The notes: a model not told the origin generated them from the sequence alone. A DNA stretch of 23,059 nucleotides from Desulfovibrio sp. Dsv1 (GCA_000403945.1 APFI01000358.1:1-23059), one strand, 5' to 3'; positions 14,915 through 22,980 are shown, counted from the stretch's first letter. A program made the numbers and translations.

Positions 14915-15952
14915 CTATGCCGTCCGTCCCCGCCAGTGCCCGGACGTCTGCATCAGCCCGTCCCGCCGCAACAGACAACAGGCGCAACCCGGCAGGCTGT
15001 CGGCCAGTTCCAGGGCCTCGCGCGGGGGCATGACCGGGAGGGCCGTGGCCAGCGCGTCGGCCATGAGCCCGTCGGGCGCGGTCACGGTCACACTGGCCAG
15101 AGCCGGGCTCTGACCGGTGGACGGGCTGACCAGATGGCTGTGCGTCTGCGCGGCGTCGTAAAAAATTTCATAGCCGCCGGACGTGGCAATGGCCCCACCT
15201 GCGGGCAATTCCACCACCTGGGGATAGCGGCCCAGCTTTCGCGGGTCTTCCACAGCCACGCGCCAAGGCGCGCCCGGCGCTTTGCGGCCGCGCGCCACCA
15301 TATCGCCCCCGGCATTGACCAGATGGTCCGGGCAACCGGCGGCGGTCAGTTCGCGAGACATGCACTCGGCAATATGGCCTTTGGCGATGCCGTCCAGGGT
15401 CAGACCCATTCCGGAACGCGCGAAGCGCAGACTGCCGCCGCCCACATCCAGATATTCCGCGCCCACCAGTTCCAGGGCCTCGCGCAATTCGCTCTCAGTC
15501 AGGCGCAGGATTCCCGTCGGGTTGCGGCGCTCGTCCAGCAGGCGCAGCAAGGGCAGCACGGTCACGTCGAACGCGCCGCCGGTCAGGTCGCCCACGCGCC
15601 GAGCGTGATCCAGCAAGGCCGTCAGTTCCGGAGGGGCGTCCGCCAGCACGCCGCGCGCGTTGAGCGCACCCACTGGTGAGGCCGTGTCAAAACGGGTGAA
15701 GACGTCCGCCAGCTCGCGACCCCGGGCAAAGGCGCGCTCCAAGGCGGCTTCGACCCGGTTCGCGTCAGGGGCGGCCACACTGATCGTGACGACGGTGCCC
15801 ATGAACAAACGCGTCTGTTGCAACGGTTCAGCGGCTAAGGCGGCCTTGGCGGCCAGAGGCAGCAGAGCGGGCGTCAGGGAGGCGGCGGTGAAAACCCCGC
15901 CGCTCAGCAGCGCGGCACGCAGAAAATGACGACGGCTGTGATTTAACGGCAT
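14915..15952 (-). CDS. apbE: FAD:protein FMN transferase ApbE, Tat-exported
   Basis: ApbE splits FAD and attaches FMN covalently to Ser/Thr residues of exported flavoproteins; here the obvious clients are RnfG and RnfD. The 345-aa protein begins with a twin-arginine signal (SRRHFLRAAL, Arg7-Arg8, hydrophobic core to about residue 40), so it should work in the periplasm. Family landmarks are FMGTVVTI (50-57), LDGIAKGHIAE (186-195), VNAGGDMVARG (212-222), IATSGGYE (255-262), and the magnesium-site segment TAPDGLMADALATAL (291-305). ATG 15952 has GAGAGGAAG about 6 nt upstream. It lies 11 bp after rnfB and is the last gene of the rnf operon. Confidence 0.96.
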   Translation of the reverse strand: MPLNHSRRHFLRAALLSGGVFTAASLTPALLPLAAKAALAAEPLQQTRLFMGTVVTISVAAPDANRVEAALERAFARGRELADVFTRFDTASPVGALNARGVLADAPPELTALLDHARRVGDLTGGAFDVTVLPLLRLLDERRNPTGILRLTESELREALELVGAEYLDVGGGSLRFARSGMGLTLDGIAKGHIAECMSRELTAAGCPDHLVNAGGDMVARGRKAPGAPWRVAVEDPRKLGRYPQVVELPAGGAIATSGGYEIFYDAAQTHSHLVSPSTGQSPALASVTVTAPDGLMADALATALPVMPPREALELADSLPGCACCLLRRDGLMQTSGHWRGRTA

Positions 15953-15963
15953 GCTGCTTCCTC

Positions 15964-16866
15964 TCAGGCTTGAGGTTGGGGCTGGGGTTGTTCCTGACTG
16001 GCGGGCGTGGGCAGCGTCGTGGCCGCGCCCTCGGTCTCCGCAGGAGGCCGGGGCGCGATGGACTTCCGGGTGGAGCGCAAAATATGCCTCGAGCATCCGC
16101 TCACGCAGACCTCCTCGCAGACGGGGCCGTGCGAGAGACACCGGAGATGGTCAATGACAATGCGGCTGTCCTCCAGGCACACGGCCTTGGCCGGGCATGC
16201 CTTGATGCACTTCCCGCATTTGATGCAGCCTACGTCGCAGACATCCATGACAGCCCGTAATTTGTCCCTGGTGTTGCAGTAGACCGCCACGCGGCCCCGC
16301 TGGGGCGTCAGTTCCAGTATGCCACGCGGGCAGGCGGACACGCATGCGCCGCAGCCCGTGCATTTGCCGCGAGCCACGCGCGCCAGGCCGTCGCGCACTT
16401 CCATGGCCCCGAAGGGGCAGGCCTGCACGCAGTCGCCGAACCCCAGACAGGAATACACGCAAACATCCGTGCCGCCGCGCATCAGGGCCGCCGCCGCGCA
16501 GGAAGGCATGCCCTGGTACTGGTAGCGCGGGGCCACCTTGCCAGCCAGCTTGTCGCAACGCCGCAAGGCGTAGAGAGGTTCGGCCTCGGCCACGGTCTTG
16601 CCGGTGAGCTCGCCCACAGCGATGCTGGTGGCGGTGCCTCCGGCGCAACATTTATTGGCCGGGACCGAGGGGTCATTGACCACCGCCGCGGCATAGCCCT
16701 CGCAGCCCGCAAAACCGCAACCGCCGCAATTGGCCCCGGGCAGGGCCTCCACCACTGCCTCCACTCTGGGATCCTCTTTGACGTAAAAGACACGCGACGC
16801 CACGGCCAGAATGATTGAAGCCGTGAGCCCCAAGGCAAACAGGGTCAGAATGGAGACAAAGACCAT
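15964..16866 (-). CDS. rnfB: Rnf complex subunit B, polyferredoxin
   Basis: RnfB takes electrons from cytoplasmic ferredoxin into the membrane Rnf complex. The 300-aa protein has one N-terminal membrane helix (about residues 4-27) and then the domain with GANCGGCGFAGCEG (Cys47, Cys50, Cys55), which binds the first 4Fe-4S cluster. Further cysteine groups follow: Cys136, 140, 146, 150; Cys169, 172, 175, 179; Cys210, 214, 217, 220, 224; and C243/C250/C254/C258. It is therefore the long, multi-cluster RnfB of anaerobes, not the roughly 190-aa E. coli form. The C-terminus is a Pro-Gln tail. GAGG is 8 nt before ATG 16866. An unusual 237-bp gap separates it from rnfA. Confidence 0.95.
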   Translation of the reverse strand: MVFVSILTLFALGLTASIILAVASRVFYVKEDPRVEAVVEALPGANCGGCGFAGCEGYAAAVVNDPSVPANKCCAGGTATSIAVGELTGKTVAEAEPLYALRRCDKLAGKVAPRYQYQGMPSCAAAALMRGGTDVCVYSCLGFGDCVQACPFGAMEVRDGLARVARGKCTGCGACVSACPRGILELTPQRGRVAVYCNTRDKLRAVMDVCDVGCIKCGKCIKACPAKAVCLEDSRIVIDHLRCLSHGPVCEEVCVSGCSRHILRSTRKSIAPRPPAETEGAATTLPTPASQEQPQPQPQA

Positions 16867-17103
16867 AACGGCAACCTCGGCTAATGTAACAATAACGCGA
16901 CCAACTTTTCACTATCAGATACGACTTTTCTTTCACTTAGCAATGCCACCCGCAATGTTCTGTGGGCGCGCCGCCAAGTCCGTTCGTCGGCAAGGCAAAC
17001 AGGCAGCCCGCATCTCTGGAGAAGAGACGAATCTTGTTTTCCGGCAAGAAAGGCAGACGTTGCGCGACGCCTGACGCCGCCGGGGGCCAAAAGACGCCTC
17101 TTC
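16867..17103 (-). other. 237-bp gap inside the rnf operon, between rnfA and rnfB
   Basis: The other rnf genes are 65 bp apart or less. This gap has no open frame of note. The half nearest rnfB is AT-rich compared with its surroundings and contains TTGTTACATT shortly before the rnfB ribosome site, so a secondary promoter or an RNA-processing site is possible. I see no clear -35/-10 pair and no terminator. Confidence 0.4.
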
Positions 17104-17679
17104 TTAATGGCCCATGCCCTTGAAGCCCATGAACGCCAGCGACATCAGCCCGGCCATGACCAGAGCGATGGGCGTGCCCGCCATGGACTTGGGCAGGCGG
17201 CAGGTGTCCAGCCGCTCGCGGATGCCAGCCATAAGCAGCAGGGCCAAGGTGAAGCCCACGCTGTAGGCCGCGCCCCAGATCATGGATTCCAGCAGGCCGA
17301 AGCCCTCGCGCTGCACCAGAATGGCCACGCCCATGACCGCGCAGTTGGTGGTGATCAGCGGCAGAAAAATGCCCAGAGCCGCATAGAGCGGCGGCACGGC
17401 CTTTTTCAGAAACATCTCAACGAACTGCACCAAGGCGGCAATAACCACGATGAAAACAATGGTCTGCAGGTAGCCGAGATTATAGGGAGCCAGCACATAG
17501 CGCTGCATGAGCCAAGTGCAGCAGGTGGACACGATGATAACAAAAATCACGGCCCCGCCCATGCCCAAGGCCACGCTTTTTTCTTTAGAGCAGCCCAGAT
17601 AGGGGCAGTTGCCCAGATACTGCGCCAGCACAATATTGTTGACGAAGATGGCGGAGATAAAGATCGCGAAAATTTCCAT
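17104..17679 (-). CDS. rnfA: Rnf complex subunit A, membrane protein
   Basis: RnfA is an integral subunit that, with RnfE, forms the pseudo-symmetric core holding an iron-sulfur cluster in the middle of the membrane. The 191-aa protein has the usual six membrane helices. It carries the family stretches FVNNIVLAQYLGNCPYLGCS (residues 12-31, with a conserved cysteine) and FLPLITTNCAVMGVA (about residues 104-118, with the second cysteine), then AAYSVGFTLALLLMAGIRER. ATG 17679 has AAAGGAG 6 nt upstream. Length and motif spacing are normal for the family. Confidence 0.97.
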   Translation of the reverse strand: MEIFAIFISAIFVNNIVLAQYLGNCPYLGCSKEKSVALGMGGAVIFVIIVSTCCTWLMQRYVLAPYNLGYLQTIVFIVVIAALVQFVEMFLKKAVPPLYAALGIFLPLITTNCAVMGVAILVQREGFGLLESMIWGAAYSVGFTLALLLMAGIRERLDTCRLPKSMAGTPIALVMAGLMSLAFMGFKGMGH

Positions 17680-17715
17680 GCGCCGCTCCTTTCACACGTC
17701 CGCAGGGGCTGGGAT

Positions 17716-18387
17716 CTAAGCCTTGCGGCTCATATTGCAGGCTTGGCATGCGCCGCAGCCTTGGGGCTGGGGCTGGGGGTCGCGGCCCTTGCGCCGGGCC
17801 TGCCAGAAGTTGATCAGATTCATGCCCGCCAGGATCAGGCCCAGGCAGATGAACGCGCCCGGCGCTTTGACCATGATCCGCAAAGGCTCGAAGCCGTCCC
17901 ACATAACGGCATGGCCGAACCATGTGCCGTTGCCCCAGATTTCCCGTAGCGAGCCCAGAAAGGTCAGGGACAGCGTGAAACCCAAGCCCATGCCTAGGCC
18001 GTCGGCCACCGAAGCGGCCACACCGTTTTTGGCGGCAAAGGCTTCGGCTCGACCCAGAATGATGCAGTTGACCACAATGAGCGGCACAAAGATGCCCAGT
18101 TGCTGATAGAGCGGATAAGCGTAGGCCTGCATAAGCAGTTCCACAGCCACCACCAGCGAGGCCGCAATGACGATGAAGCAGGCGATGCGCACTTTCTTGG
18201 GAATGATGCTGCGCACCATGGAAATCAGCATGTTGGAGAGCACCAGCACGAAAATAACCGCCAAGCCCATGCCCAAGCCGTTATCCGCTGAATTGGTCAC
18301 GGCCAGTGTGGGGCAAAGCCCCAGCACCAGACGGAAAGGCGGCAGCTCTTTCCAGAGCCCCTTGGCGAATTCCTGCATGACAGTCAT
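17716..18387 (-). CDS. rnfE: Rnf complex subunit E, membrane protein with a cysteine-rich tail
   Basis: RnfE pairs with RnfA in the membrane core of the complex. The 223-aa protein opens with FAKGLWKELPPFRLVLGLCP, containing the conserved cysteine of the cluster. It continues with about six helices, including FVPLIVVNCIILGRAEAFA with the second conserved cysteine and DGLGMGLGFTLSL. The C-terminal tail holds Cys211, Cys214 and Cys217 (CGACQAC), an extra Cys-x2-Cys-x2-Cys group on what should be the cytoplasmic side. AAGGAGG stands 5 nt before ATG 18387; it is 36 bp upstream of rnfA. Confidence 0.96.
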   Translation of the reverse strand: MTVMQEFAKGLWKELPPFRLVLGLCPTLAVTNSADNGLGMGLAVIFVLVLSNMLISMVRSIIPKKVRIACFIVIAASLVVAVELLMQAYAYPLYQQLGIFVPLIVVNCIILGRAEAFAAKNGVAASVADGLGMGLGFTLSLTFLGSLREIWGNGTWFGHAVMWDGFEPLRIMVKAPGAFICLGLILAGMNLINFWQARRKGRDPQPQPQGCGACQACNMSRKA

Positions 18388-18451
18388 GGCTGCCTCCTTA
18401 CGGTAAAATCAGCGCGCCGCGCACGGCGCTCCCGGTCCGGCGCAAGACGCC

Positions 18452-19027
18452 CTATTTGGACCAGACATCGAGAATTTCCGGCTTGAGCCGGTTGTAGACC
18501 TGGGCCGCCTTGTTCACAGCCGCCACCACGCCGCCAGAGGAAATACTGGCCCCGGAAACGGCGTCAATGCCGCCGCCCTGCGCCGTGAGCGCCACAGGAG
18601 AGCGCGCGCCGCTGAACTGACCGGCAAAGGCCTGTTCCGTCACGCGCATGCCCAGACCCGGCGTTTCCTTGAGCGTGGTGATACCGATGCCTTCCAGGCT
18701 GTCGTTGTCCACATTGAAGCCCACCATGACCCCGATCTCACCGCCGTAGCCCTTGCCCTGCTCTTCCAGCGCCACGCCCACCAGCCTGCCGTCGCGCAGG
18801 GCCGGAAAAACGGTGACAGTGCCGTGTTCCATCCGAAATTTGCGGCGGTCCGCAATGGGCGAATTCCGGGCATGGGTGAGCACCCGCGCCAGAGCCGGTC
18901 CCTGCACGTAGGTAAGCACCTGTTCCTCAATACGCGGTGCCGTGACCATCTTGAGATAGGACAGGGCAAATCCCGACAGTCCACAGAGCGCCGACAGCAC
19001 CACCACCATTCGCAACATGCCGATCAT
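18452..19027 (-). CDS. rnfG: Rnf complex subunit G, periplasmic FMN protein
   Basis: RnfG carries covalently bound FMN on the periplasmic side and passes electrons between RnfD and the outer partners. The 191-aa protein has one N-terminal membrane anchor (about residues 5-25) and an FMN-binding domain with GYGGEIGVMVGF and ETPGLGMRV. The acceptor motif is DAVSGASIS (155-163), where the usual Thr is Ser161, so FMN would be carried on serine. The start ATG 19027 lies 2 bp after the rnfD stop. A 64-bp spacer follows before rnfE. Confidence 0.95.
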   Translation of the reverse strand: MIGMLRMVVVLSALCGLSGFALSYLKMVTAPRIEEQVLTYVQGPALARVLTHARNSPIADRRKFRMEHGTVTVFPALRDGRLVGVALEEQGKGYGGEIGVMVGFNVDNDSLEGIGITTLKETPGLGMRVTEQAFAGQFSGARSPVALTAQGGGIDAVSGASISSGGVVAAVNKAAQVYNRLKPEILDVWSK

Positions 19028-19029
19028 GA

Positions 19030-19986
19030 CTAACGCGCTCCAAAAGGTTTGGGACGGATCAGATCCAGGAAGGGGGTCAGCAGATTGACCAGAAGGATGG
19101 CAAAGGGAGTGCCGTCCACATAACCGCCGTACTTACGGATGGCAATGGTCAACGCGCCGCCCAGCAGACCGTAAATGAACATGGGCAGCGGCCGGGCCGG
19201 GGCGTTGGCCGATTCTGTGGCCAGAAAGAAGCCACCCAGCATCACCGACCCCGTGCAGATGTGGAAGAAAGGCGAAGCGTTCAGGGCCGGATCCAGCATG
19301 TGGTAAAAGGCCGCCGGGCCAGCCACGCCCAGAAAAAAGCCCAGCGAAATCTGCCAGCGGATGATCCCGCGCGCGGCCAGAAAAGAACCGCCCAGGAAAA
19401 GTGCGCCCACCTGGCCCGAGCCCAATCCGTTGATCTGTCCGCCCAGCAGCAGATCCGTAAAGGGGATGGCGTCGGCTGCGGCCGCGCCGAAATATTTGAG
19501 TCGGATCAGAGGGTCCACGTAGTCAGTGGCCAGCTGCATGGCGTTGGGGTCCATGAACAGGGGGAAGGAGACGAAGAGCACGGCCCAGCCCACCAGAGGC
19601 GTATTCACCGGATTGGCCCCCAGTCCGCCGAAGACCATCTTGCCTAGGGTCATGGCGATGAACGCACCCAGCACCACCAGCCACCAAGGCGCGGCGGCGG
19701 GCAGCAGAAATGCCAGCAGCAGGCCGGAATTGACCGCTGTGAAGTCGTCCACCGAAAGTTCCCGGCCCACGGCTTTCTGGCAGAGAGCCTCGGTGAGCAC
19801 GGCGGTGGCCACGCACAGGGACATAACCCGCGCGGCGGGCAGGCCCCAGTTCCAGACGGCCATGATGACCGCCAAGGCGAGACCGGCCAGCATGTAAAAG
19901 CTGGTCTGACGGATGGTGCGCCCGCAGTGCCAGTATGGCGGGGCGCTCATGGCCAGAAGCACGGACGTGGCGGATGCGGACATCAT
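19030..19986 (-). CDS. rnfD: Rnf complex subunit D, membrane flavoprotein
   Basis: RnfD is a multi-helix membrane subunit that normally holds one covalent FMN and probably takes part in ion translocation. The 318-aa protein keeps the family stretches LLLAFLLPAAAPWWLVVLGA, GGLGANPVNTPLVGWA (121-136), FFLATESANAP (253-263) and GGYVDGTPFAILLVNLLTP (287-305). In the region of the FMN acceptor motif (usually D-G/A-x-S/T-G/S-A-T) it reads DAIPFTDLLLGG (172-183), so Thr177 may be the acceptor but the motif is not standard. The gene overlaps rnfC (ATGA); a second ATG at 19983 has better spacing to GGAGG. Confidence 0.95.
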   Translation of the reverse strand: MMSASATSVLLAMSAPPYWHCGRTIRQTSFYMLAGLALAVIMAVWNWGLPAARVMSLCVATAVLTEALCQKAVGRELSVDDFTAVNSGLLLAFLLPAAAPWWLVVLGAFIAMTLGKMVFGGLGANPVNTPLVGWAVLFVSFPLFMDPNAMQLATDYVDPLIRLKYFGAAAADAIPFTDLLLGGQINGLGSGQVGALFLGGSFLAARGIIRWQISLGFFLGVAGPAAFYHMLDPALNASPFFHICTGSVMLGGFFLATESANAPARPLPMFIYGLLGGALTIAIRKYGGYVDGTPFAILLVNLLTPFLDLIRPKPFGAR

Positions 19987-21275
19987 TCACCTCCCTGTTT
20001 GGCGGCGGTTGCGGCATCGGGGGCCGCCGCGCCTTCGGCGGACACGGGACGCAATTCCTGAAGTTTCGCGGCCGCGTCGGCTTGGGCCAGTTTATGCTTG
20101 GACAGGCGGATGTATTGCAGCACGGGCCGCCGGGCGATGCAGACATAACCGCACAGGCCGCACTCCAGACAGCATTCGATATGCTCGGCGCGGTTGCGCT
20201 CATGCAGGGCGAATTCGGCGTAACGACTAAGGAAGCTGGGGCTCAGGCGGGCCGGGCAGATCAGCACGCAGGCTCCGCAGTTGATGCAGGGGCTGTGCCC
20301 CTGCATGGGCGGGATGGTGCCCGCCTCCACCACAAACACGCCGGTGGAGCCCTTGGTCACGCTGCGGTCCAGCCTGTCCAGGCTCTCGCCGCGCAACGGG
20401 CCGCCGCGCACCAGTGTGTCGCCGTTTTTCAATTCGATGTTGGCGAAGTGCAGCAGCTCGCCGATGGTGCTGCCCTCTTTAACGATGTAATTTCCCGAGT
20501 GTTCGAAACTGCCGATGGTCAGCACGGTTTCGATGAGCGGCAGACCGGTGCGGGCCACACGGCCCAGGCTCCAGACGTTGTGCAGCCCGACGATGCCCAC
20601 GCCCTCGGGATTTTCCTCACCCGTAACGGCCTTGGCGACCAGAGCGTTGACGCTGGCCGGATACTGGGCGGGCACATGGGCCACCTCAATATCGTGGTAG
20701 TGCAGACGCATTTCCTTGGGCACGGCCAGCAGTATCTTTTCCGCCGGTGAAAGGCGGCGCAGCACTTCCAGACCGGCCTTGAGATTGTCCAGATGGGTGA
20801 GCAGCATGGGCTCGGCCCAAGTCACACCGGGGTCCGGATTCAGGCCATTGATGATCAGTGTCTTGCAGTCCTGGCCCAGAGAACGGGTGTTCAGACCCAG
20901 CTCCTTGAGAATTTTGCCCAGCTCCGCCCCGCGTTCCGGCAGAGCCAGCAGGTCCACCTTCTCCTTTTCCACGGCTTCCGCAGCCTGACGCTGCTCTTCG
21001 TTGGGCTCCACGGCTTCAACAAAGATGCTGCGCTCGTTGATTTCCGAAATGCGTCCGAAGATGGGCGAAAAGGCGTCGCCCTTAAGCGGCGAGGGATGCG
21101 CCGCCAAGCGCATGCGCGGGTGGACCAAGGTCTTCTTGGTCACCCCCTCCATCAGCTTGAAGCCCTCGCGGTTCAAGCGCACCAGTTGCGGCTCAGGGCC
21201 GGTGCTGAAACGCTGCGTCACCCCGTACAGCAGATGAAAACGGGGGTCATTCAACATCTGAAATAACTCTTTCAT
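19983..21275 (-). CDS. rnfC: Rnf complex subunit C, iron-sulfur protein lacking the NADH/FMN loop
   Basis: RnfC is the peripheral cytoplasmic subunit that in classical Rnf oxidises or reduces NAD through an FMN site. This 430-aa protein keeps both 4Fe-4S motifs: CINCGACVLICP (Cys330, 333, 336, 340) and CLECGLCGYVC (Cys369, 372, 375, 379). It also keeps IINGLNPDPGV where others have INAAECEPY. The preceding glycine-rich GLGGAGFPTHVK stretch is absent: residues about 113-138 run from GAELGKILKELGLN to SLGQDCKTL with no counterpart. I chose ATG 21275 (GAGG 5 nt upstream); GTG 21281 adds two residues. It starts 7 bp after the cytochrome stop codon. Confidence 0.94.
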   Translation of the reverse strand: MKELFQMLNDPRFHLLYGVTQRFSTGPEPQLVRLNREGFKLMEGVTKKTLVHPRMRLAAHPSPLKGDAFSPIFGRISEINERSIFVEAVEPNEEQRQAAEAVEKEKVDLLALPERGAELGKILKELGLNTRSLGQDCKTLIINGLNPDPGVTWAEPMLLTHLDNLKAGLEVLRRLSPAEKILLAVPKEMRLHYHDIEVAHVPAQYPASVNALVAKAVTGEENPEGVGIVGLHNVWSLGRVARTGLPLIETVLTIGSFEHSGNYIVKEGSTIGELLHFANIELKNGDTLVRGGPLRGESLDRLDRSVTKGSTGVFVVEAGTIPPMQGHSPCINCGACVLICPARLSPSFLSRYAEFALHERNRAEHIECCLECGLCGYVCIARRPVLQYIRLSKHKLAQADAAAKLQELRPVSAEGAAAPDAATAAKQGGE

Positions 21276-21282
21276 CCCCACC

Positions 21283-22083
21283 TCACTTGCTGGTATGGCA
21301 CTGCGCGCACTGTTCCTTGCCGTAGGGGCCCTTCCTCAGTTTTTCATGGCAGCCCATGCACTGCTTGTGATAGGCGTCCATGCGGCCGGGAATGAGCTTT
21401 TCCGCAGGCAGATCGTGGCAAACGGCGCAACTGGTGAACATGGGATTGAGCTTGACCAAGCCTTCCTTGGGCAGAATATCGCGTACGGCCGTCTGGCTGT
21501 GGCACTGGGCGCAGCCCTTGGCCTTGGCCGCGAACATTTCCTCGTGGCAGGTCACGCAACGAGCGTGCACGGCATCGGCCAGATTGGGCGGCGTGCCCTC
21601 TTCGGCCTTCTTGCCCGTGGGCGCGCCGGAGTCGTGGCAGTCCGCGCAATTCTGCGGTTCAGCTTCGATCTCGGTATTTTTGTGGTGGCATTCGCGGCAA
21701 TCCACCCCGTATTCTTCCTGATGCTTCTTATGCCCCCACTTCTTGGCCGCAAGCTCATAGTGATGGCAAGTGGCGCAGGAAGCGTTGTCGTTGAAGGCCG
21801 CCACATGGTTTTTCCTGAAGGCCGCGTCGAACGCCGCCCCGTGACAGGATTCGCAGCGCTGCACGTTCTCGCGCCTGACCGGACTTTCGTGGTGGCATTT
21901 CTCACAGGGGATCTTCTGCTGGAAGGCGTGTTCCGCGTGCTGAAGAACCACCGGACCGCCGGCGTTGTCCAGCAGGACGCGCCGGGGCACGGCTTCGCGA
22001 GGCACGGGCAGCACATATCCCGCCACGGCCACCATCGCCAGAACGACTGTGAACAACGCTATAGGAAAGTAACGCTTTTGCAA
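21283..22083 (-). CDS. Decaheme cytochrome c, first gene of the rnf operon
   Basis: This is a periplasmic multiheme cytochrome with ten CxxCH motifs (CEKCH, CESCH, CATCH, CRECH, CADCH, CVTCH, CAQCH, CAVCH, CMGCH, CAQCH) in 266 residues. One N-terminal hydrophobic segment (about residues 5-25) is an export signal or anchor. I recall a cytochrome of this kind, called DhcA, in front of rnfC in Desulfovibrio vulgaris. The likely job is electron exchange between Rnf and the periplasmic cytochrome c3 pool. The only start that fits is TTG 22083, with AAGGAG 7 nt upstream. The frame is open further up to 22290, but that part has no signal-like start and no methionine near the signal. Confidence 0.93.
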   Translation of the reverse strand: MQKRYFPIALFTVVLAMVAVAGYVLPVPREAVPRRVLLDNAGGPVVLQHAEHAFQQKIPCEKCHHESPVRRENVQRCESCHGAAFDAAFRKNHVAAFNDNASCATCHHYELAAKKWGHKKHQEEYGVDCRECHHKNTEIEAEPQNCADCHDSGAPTGKKAEEGTPPNLADAVHARCVTCHEEMFAAKAKGCAQCHSQTAVRDILPKEGLVKLNPMFTSCAVCHDLPAEKLIPGRMDAYHKQCMGCHEKLRKGPYGKEQCAQCHTSK

Positions 22084-22424
22084 CGCTGCACTCCTTACAA
22101 GAATAAAACTGCGACAATCCCCCGCCGCAGACAAGGGGACAGCGCCCGGGCCAAGCTCATCTGCGTGACCATATCCATTGCCGGTGGCGTTTTCGTCCGC
22201 ACGGGAATGGTGACGACCGACAGAAAGCATCTTCTCTATTGCGACGCTACAGTGAAACCCTATTCGAGGTAAGGCTCCTTTGAATAGCATAGTAAATTTT
22301 TTCCCTTTTGGGAAGGCATGTTACGAATATTATTGCTGCTCCATTTTTCACGAGCCGCGTCCTGTGAAGGAAAATCCGCTCTATTGGCCGCATTGCAAAT
22401 TGTTTGTTCAGCCAATGACCATAA
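22084..22424 (-). other. Leader region of the rnf operon
   Basis: No gene is supported here. The stretch from about 22270 to 22424 is AT-rich compared with the rest of the window and is the likely promoter region for the rnf operon on the minus strand. Near 22270 the minus strand reads CAAAGGAGCC before a short open frame, which could be a leader peptide or chance. I cannot choose one -35/-10 pair with confidence. Confidence 0.4.
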
Positions 22425-22444
22425 GAAAAAATGCCTCCAGGCAT
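22425..22444 (-). terminator. Short terminator after the IS605 relic
   Basis: On the minus strand ATGCC and GGCAT (22444-22440 and 22435-22431) form a 5-bp stem around TGGA, followed directly by six T (22430-22425). The stem is short. It would shield the rnf promoter region from transcription coming out of the transposon relics. Confidence 0.55.
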
Positions 22445-22466
22445 CATCCGGAAGCACAAAAAGAGG

Positions 22467-22500
22467 TTGACATCCTCCCCGCCTAAAGCCGGGGATTCCT
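22467..22500 (-). repeat. IS605-type right end with hairpin (TnpB guide-RNA scaffold end)
   Basis: The minus strand reads GAATCCCCGGCTTTAGGCGG and on into GGAGGATGTCAA. This is the stereotyped 3' end of many IS200/IS605-group elements, with CCCC ... GGGG arms at 22477-22480 and 22491-22494. In this group the 3' end gives rise to the omega RNA that guides TnpB. Here TnpB is broken, so any RNA would lack a partner made from this copy. Confidence 0.75.
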
Positions 22501-22950
22501 GTCAGTGGCTGCTCCAATGGGCCGCTCCATATGTCCGGATGGTGTATCGTGATGAAGGGCAACATCTCTCCCATTTTCCGGAGTAAAACGGGACTGTCAC
22601 CTGCCTGAGCGTTCCTTCCGTATTGCGACTTTTCCGGTAGCCTATCCAGCCGGTTTTCGGAAGCTGGATACGGCTTGTTACCTTCATCAGGTTTGAAGCC
22701 CTGCGTATAGCGGAAGACATCGTGAATGCCTTTCCTCCTGGAAACGCGGAAAATCCGCCCGCTTTGCAAAGAAATTTCAATAGGCCCAGTCGGGGTCTTT
22801 CAATGCCTGCTGCAATATCCGGGAATGGGGCCCGAGCAGGAAGGACGTTTCCTCATGCGCTTTCCATCGCCCGCACAGCTTTCCCTCTCCAGAGCAGGCG
22901 CTCTGTTCCAGAAAAGACGGCAACAACTGGCAAGGCGCCGCATAGGGTTT
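22500..22950 (-). pseudogene. tnpB: IS605-type TnpB, frameshifted and internally deleted relic
   Basis: Minus-strand fragments follow TnpB in order across frames: SCCRLFWNRAPALE; RWKAHEETSFLL; ILQQALKDPDWAY; NFFAKRADFPRF; GIHDVFRYTQGFKPDEGN; and TGWIGYRKSRNTEGTLRQVT, ending VPFYSGKW. These are the N-terminal third of TnpB. Everything with the RuvC catalytic residues and the zinc finger is gone: the coding match ends at GKW (about 22570), only about 70 bp before the right-end hairpin. It is dead as a nuclease. Confidence 0.82.
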
Positions 22951-22980
22951 TCCTGCTGGCTTTGTGTAAAGCCCCCTCAG

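Noticed and set aside
14546..15679. A 377-aa plus-strand open frame
   Set aside because: It is antisense to apbE and to the fucosyltransferase relic, and its composition is that of a shadow frame.
21295..22272. A 325-aa plus-strand open frame
   Set aside because: It is antisense to the decaheme cytochrome; the heme-motif codons fix the coding strand.
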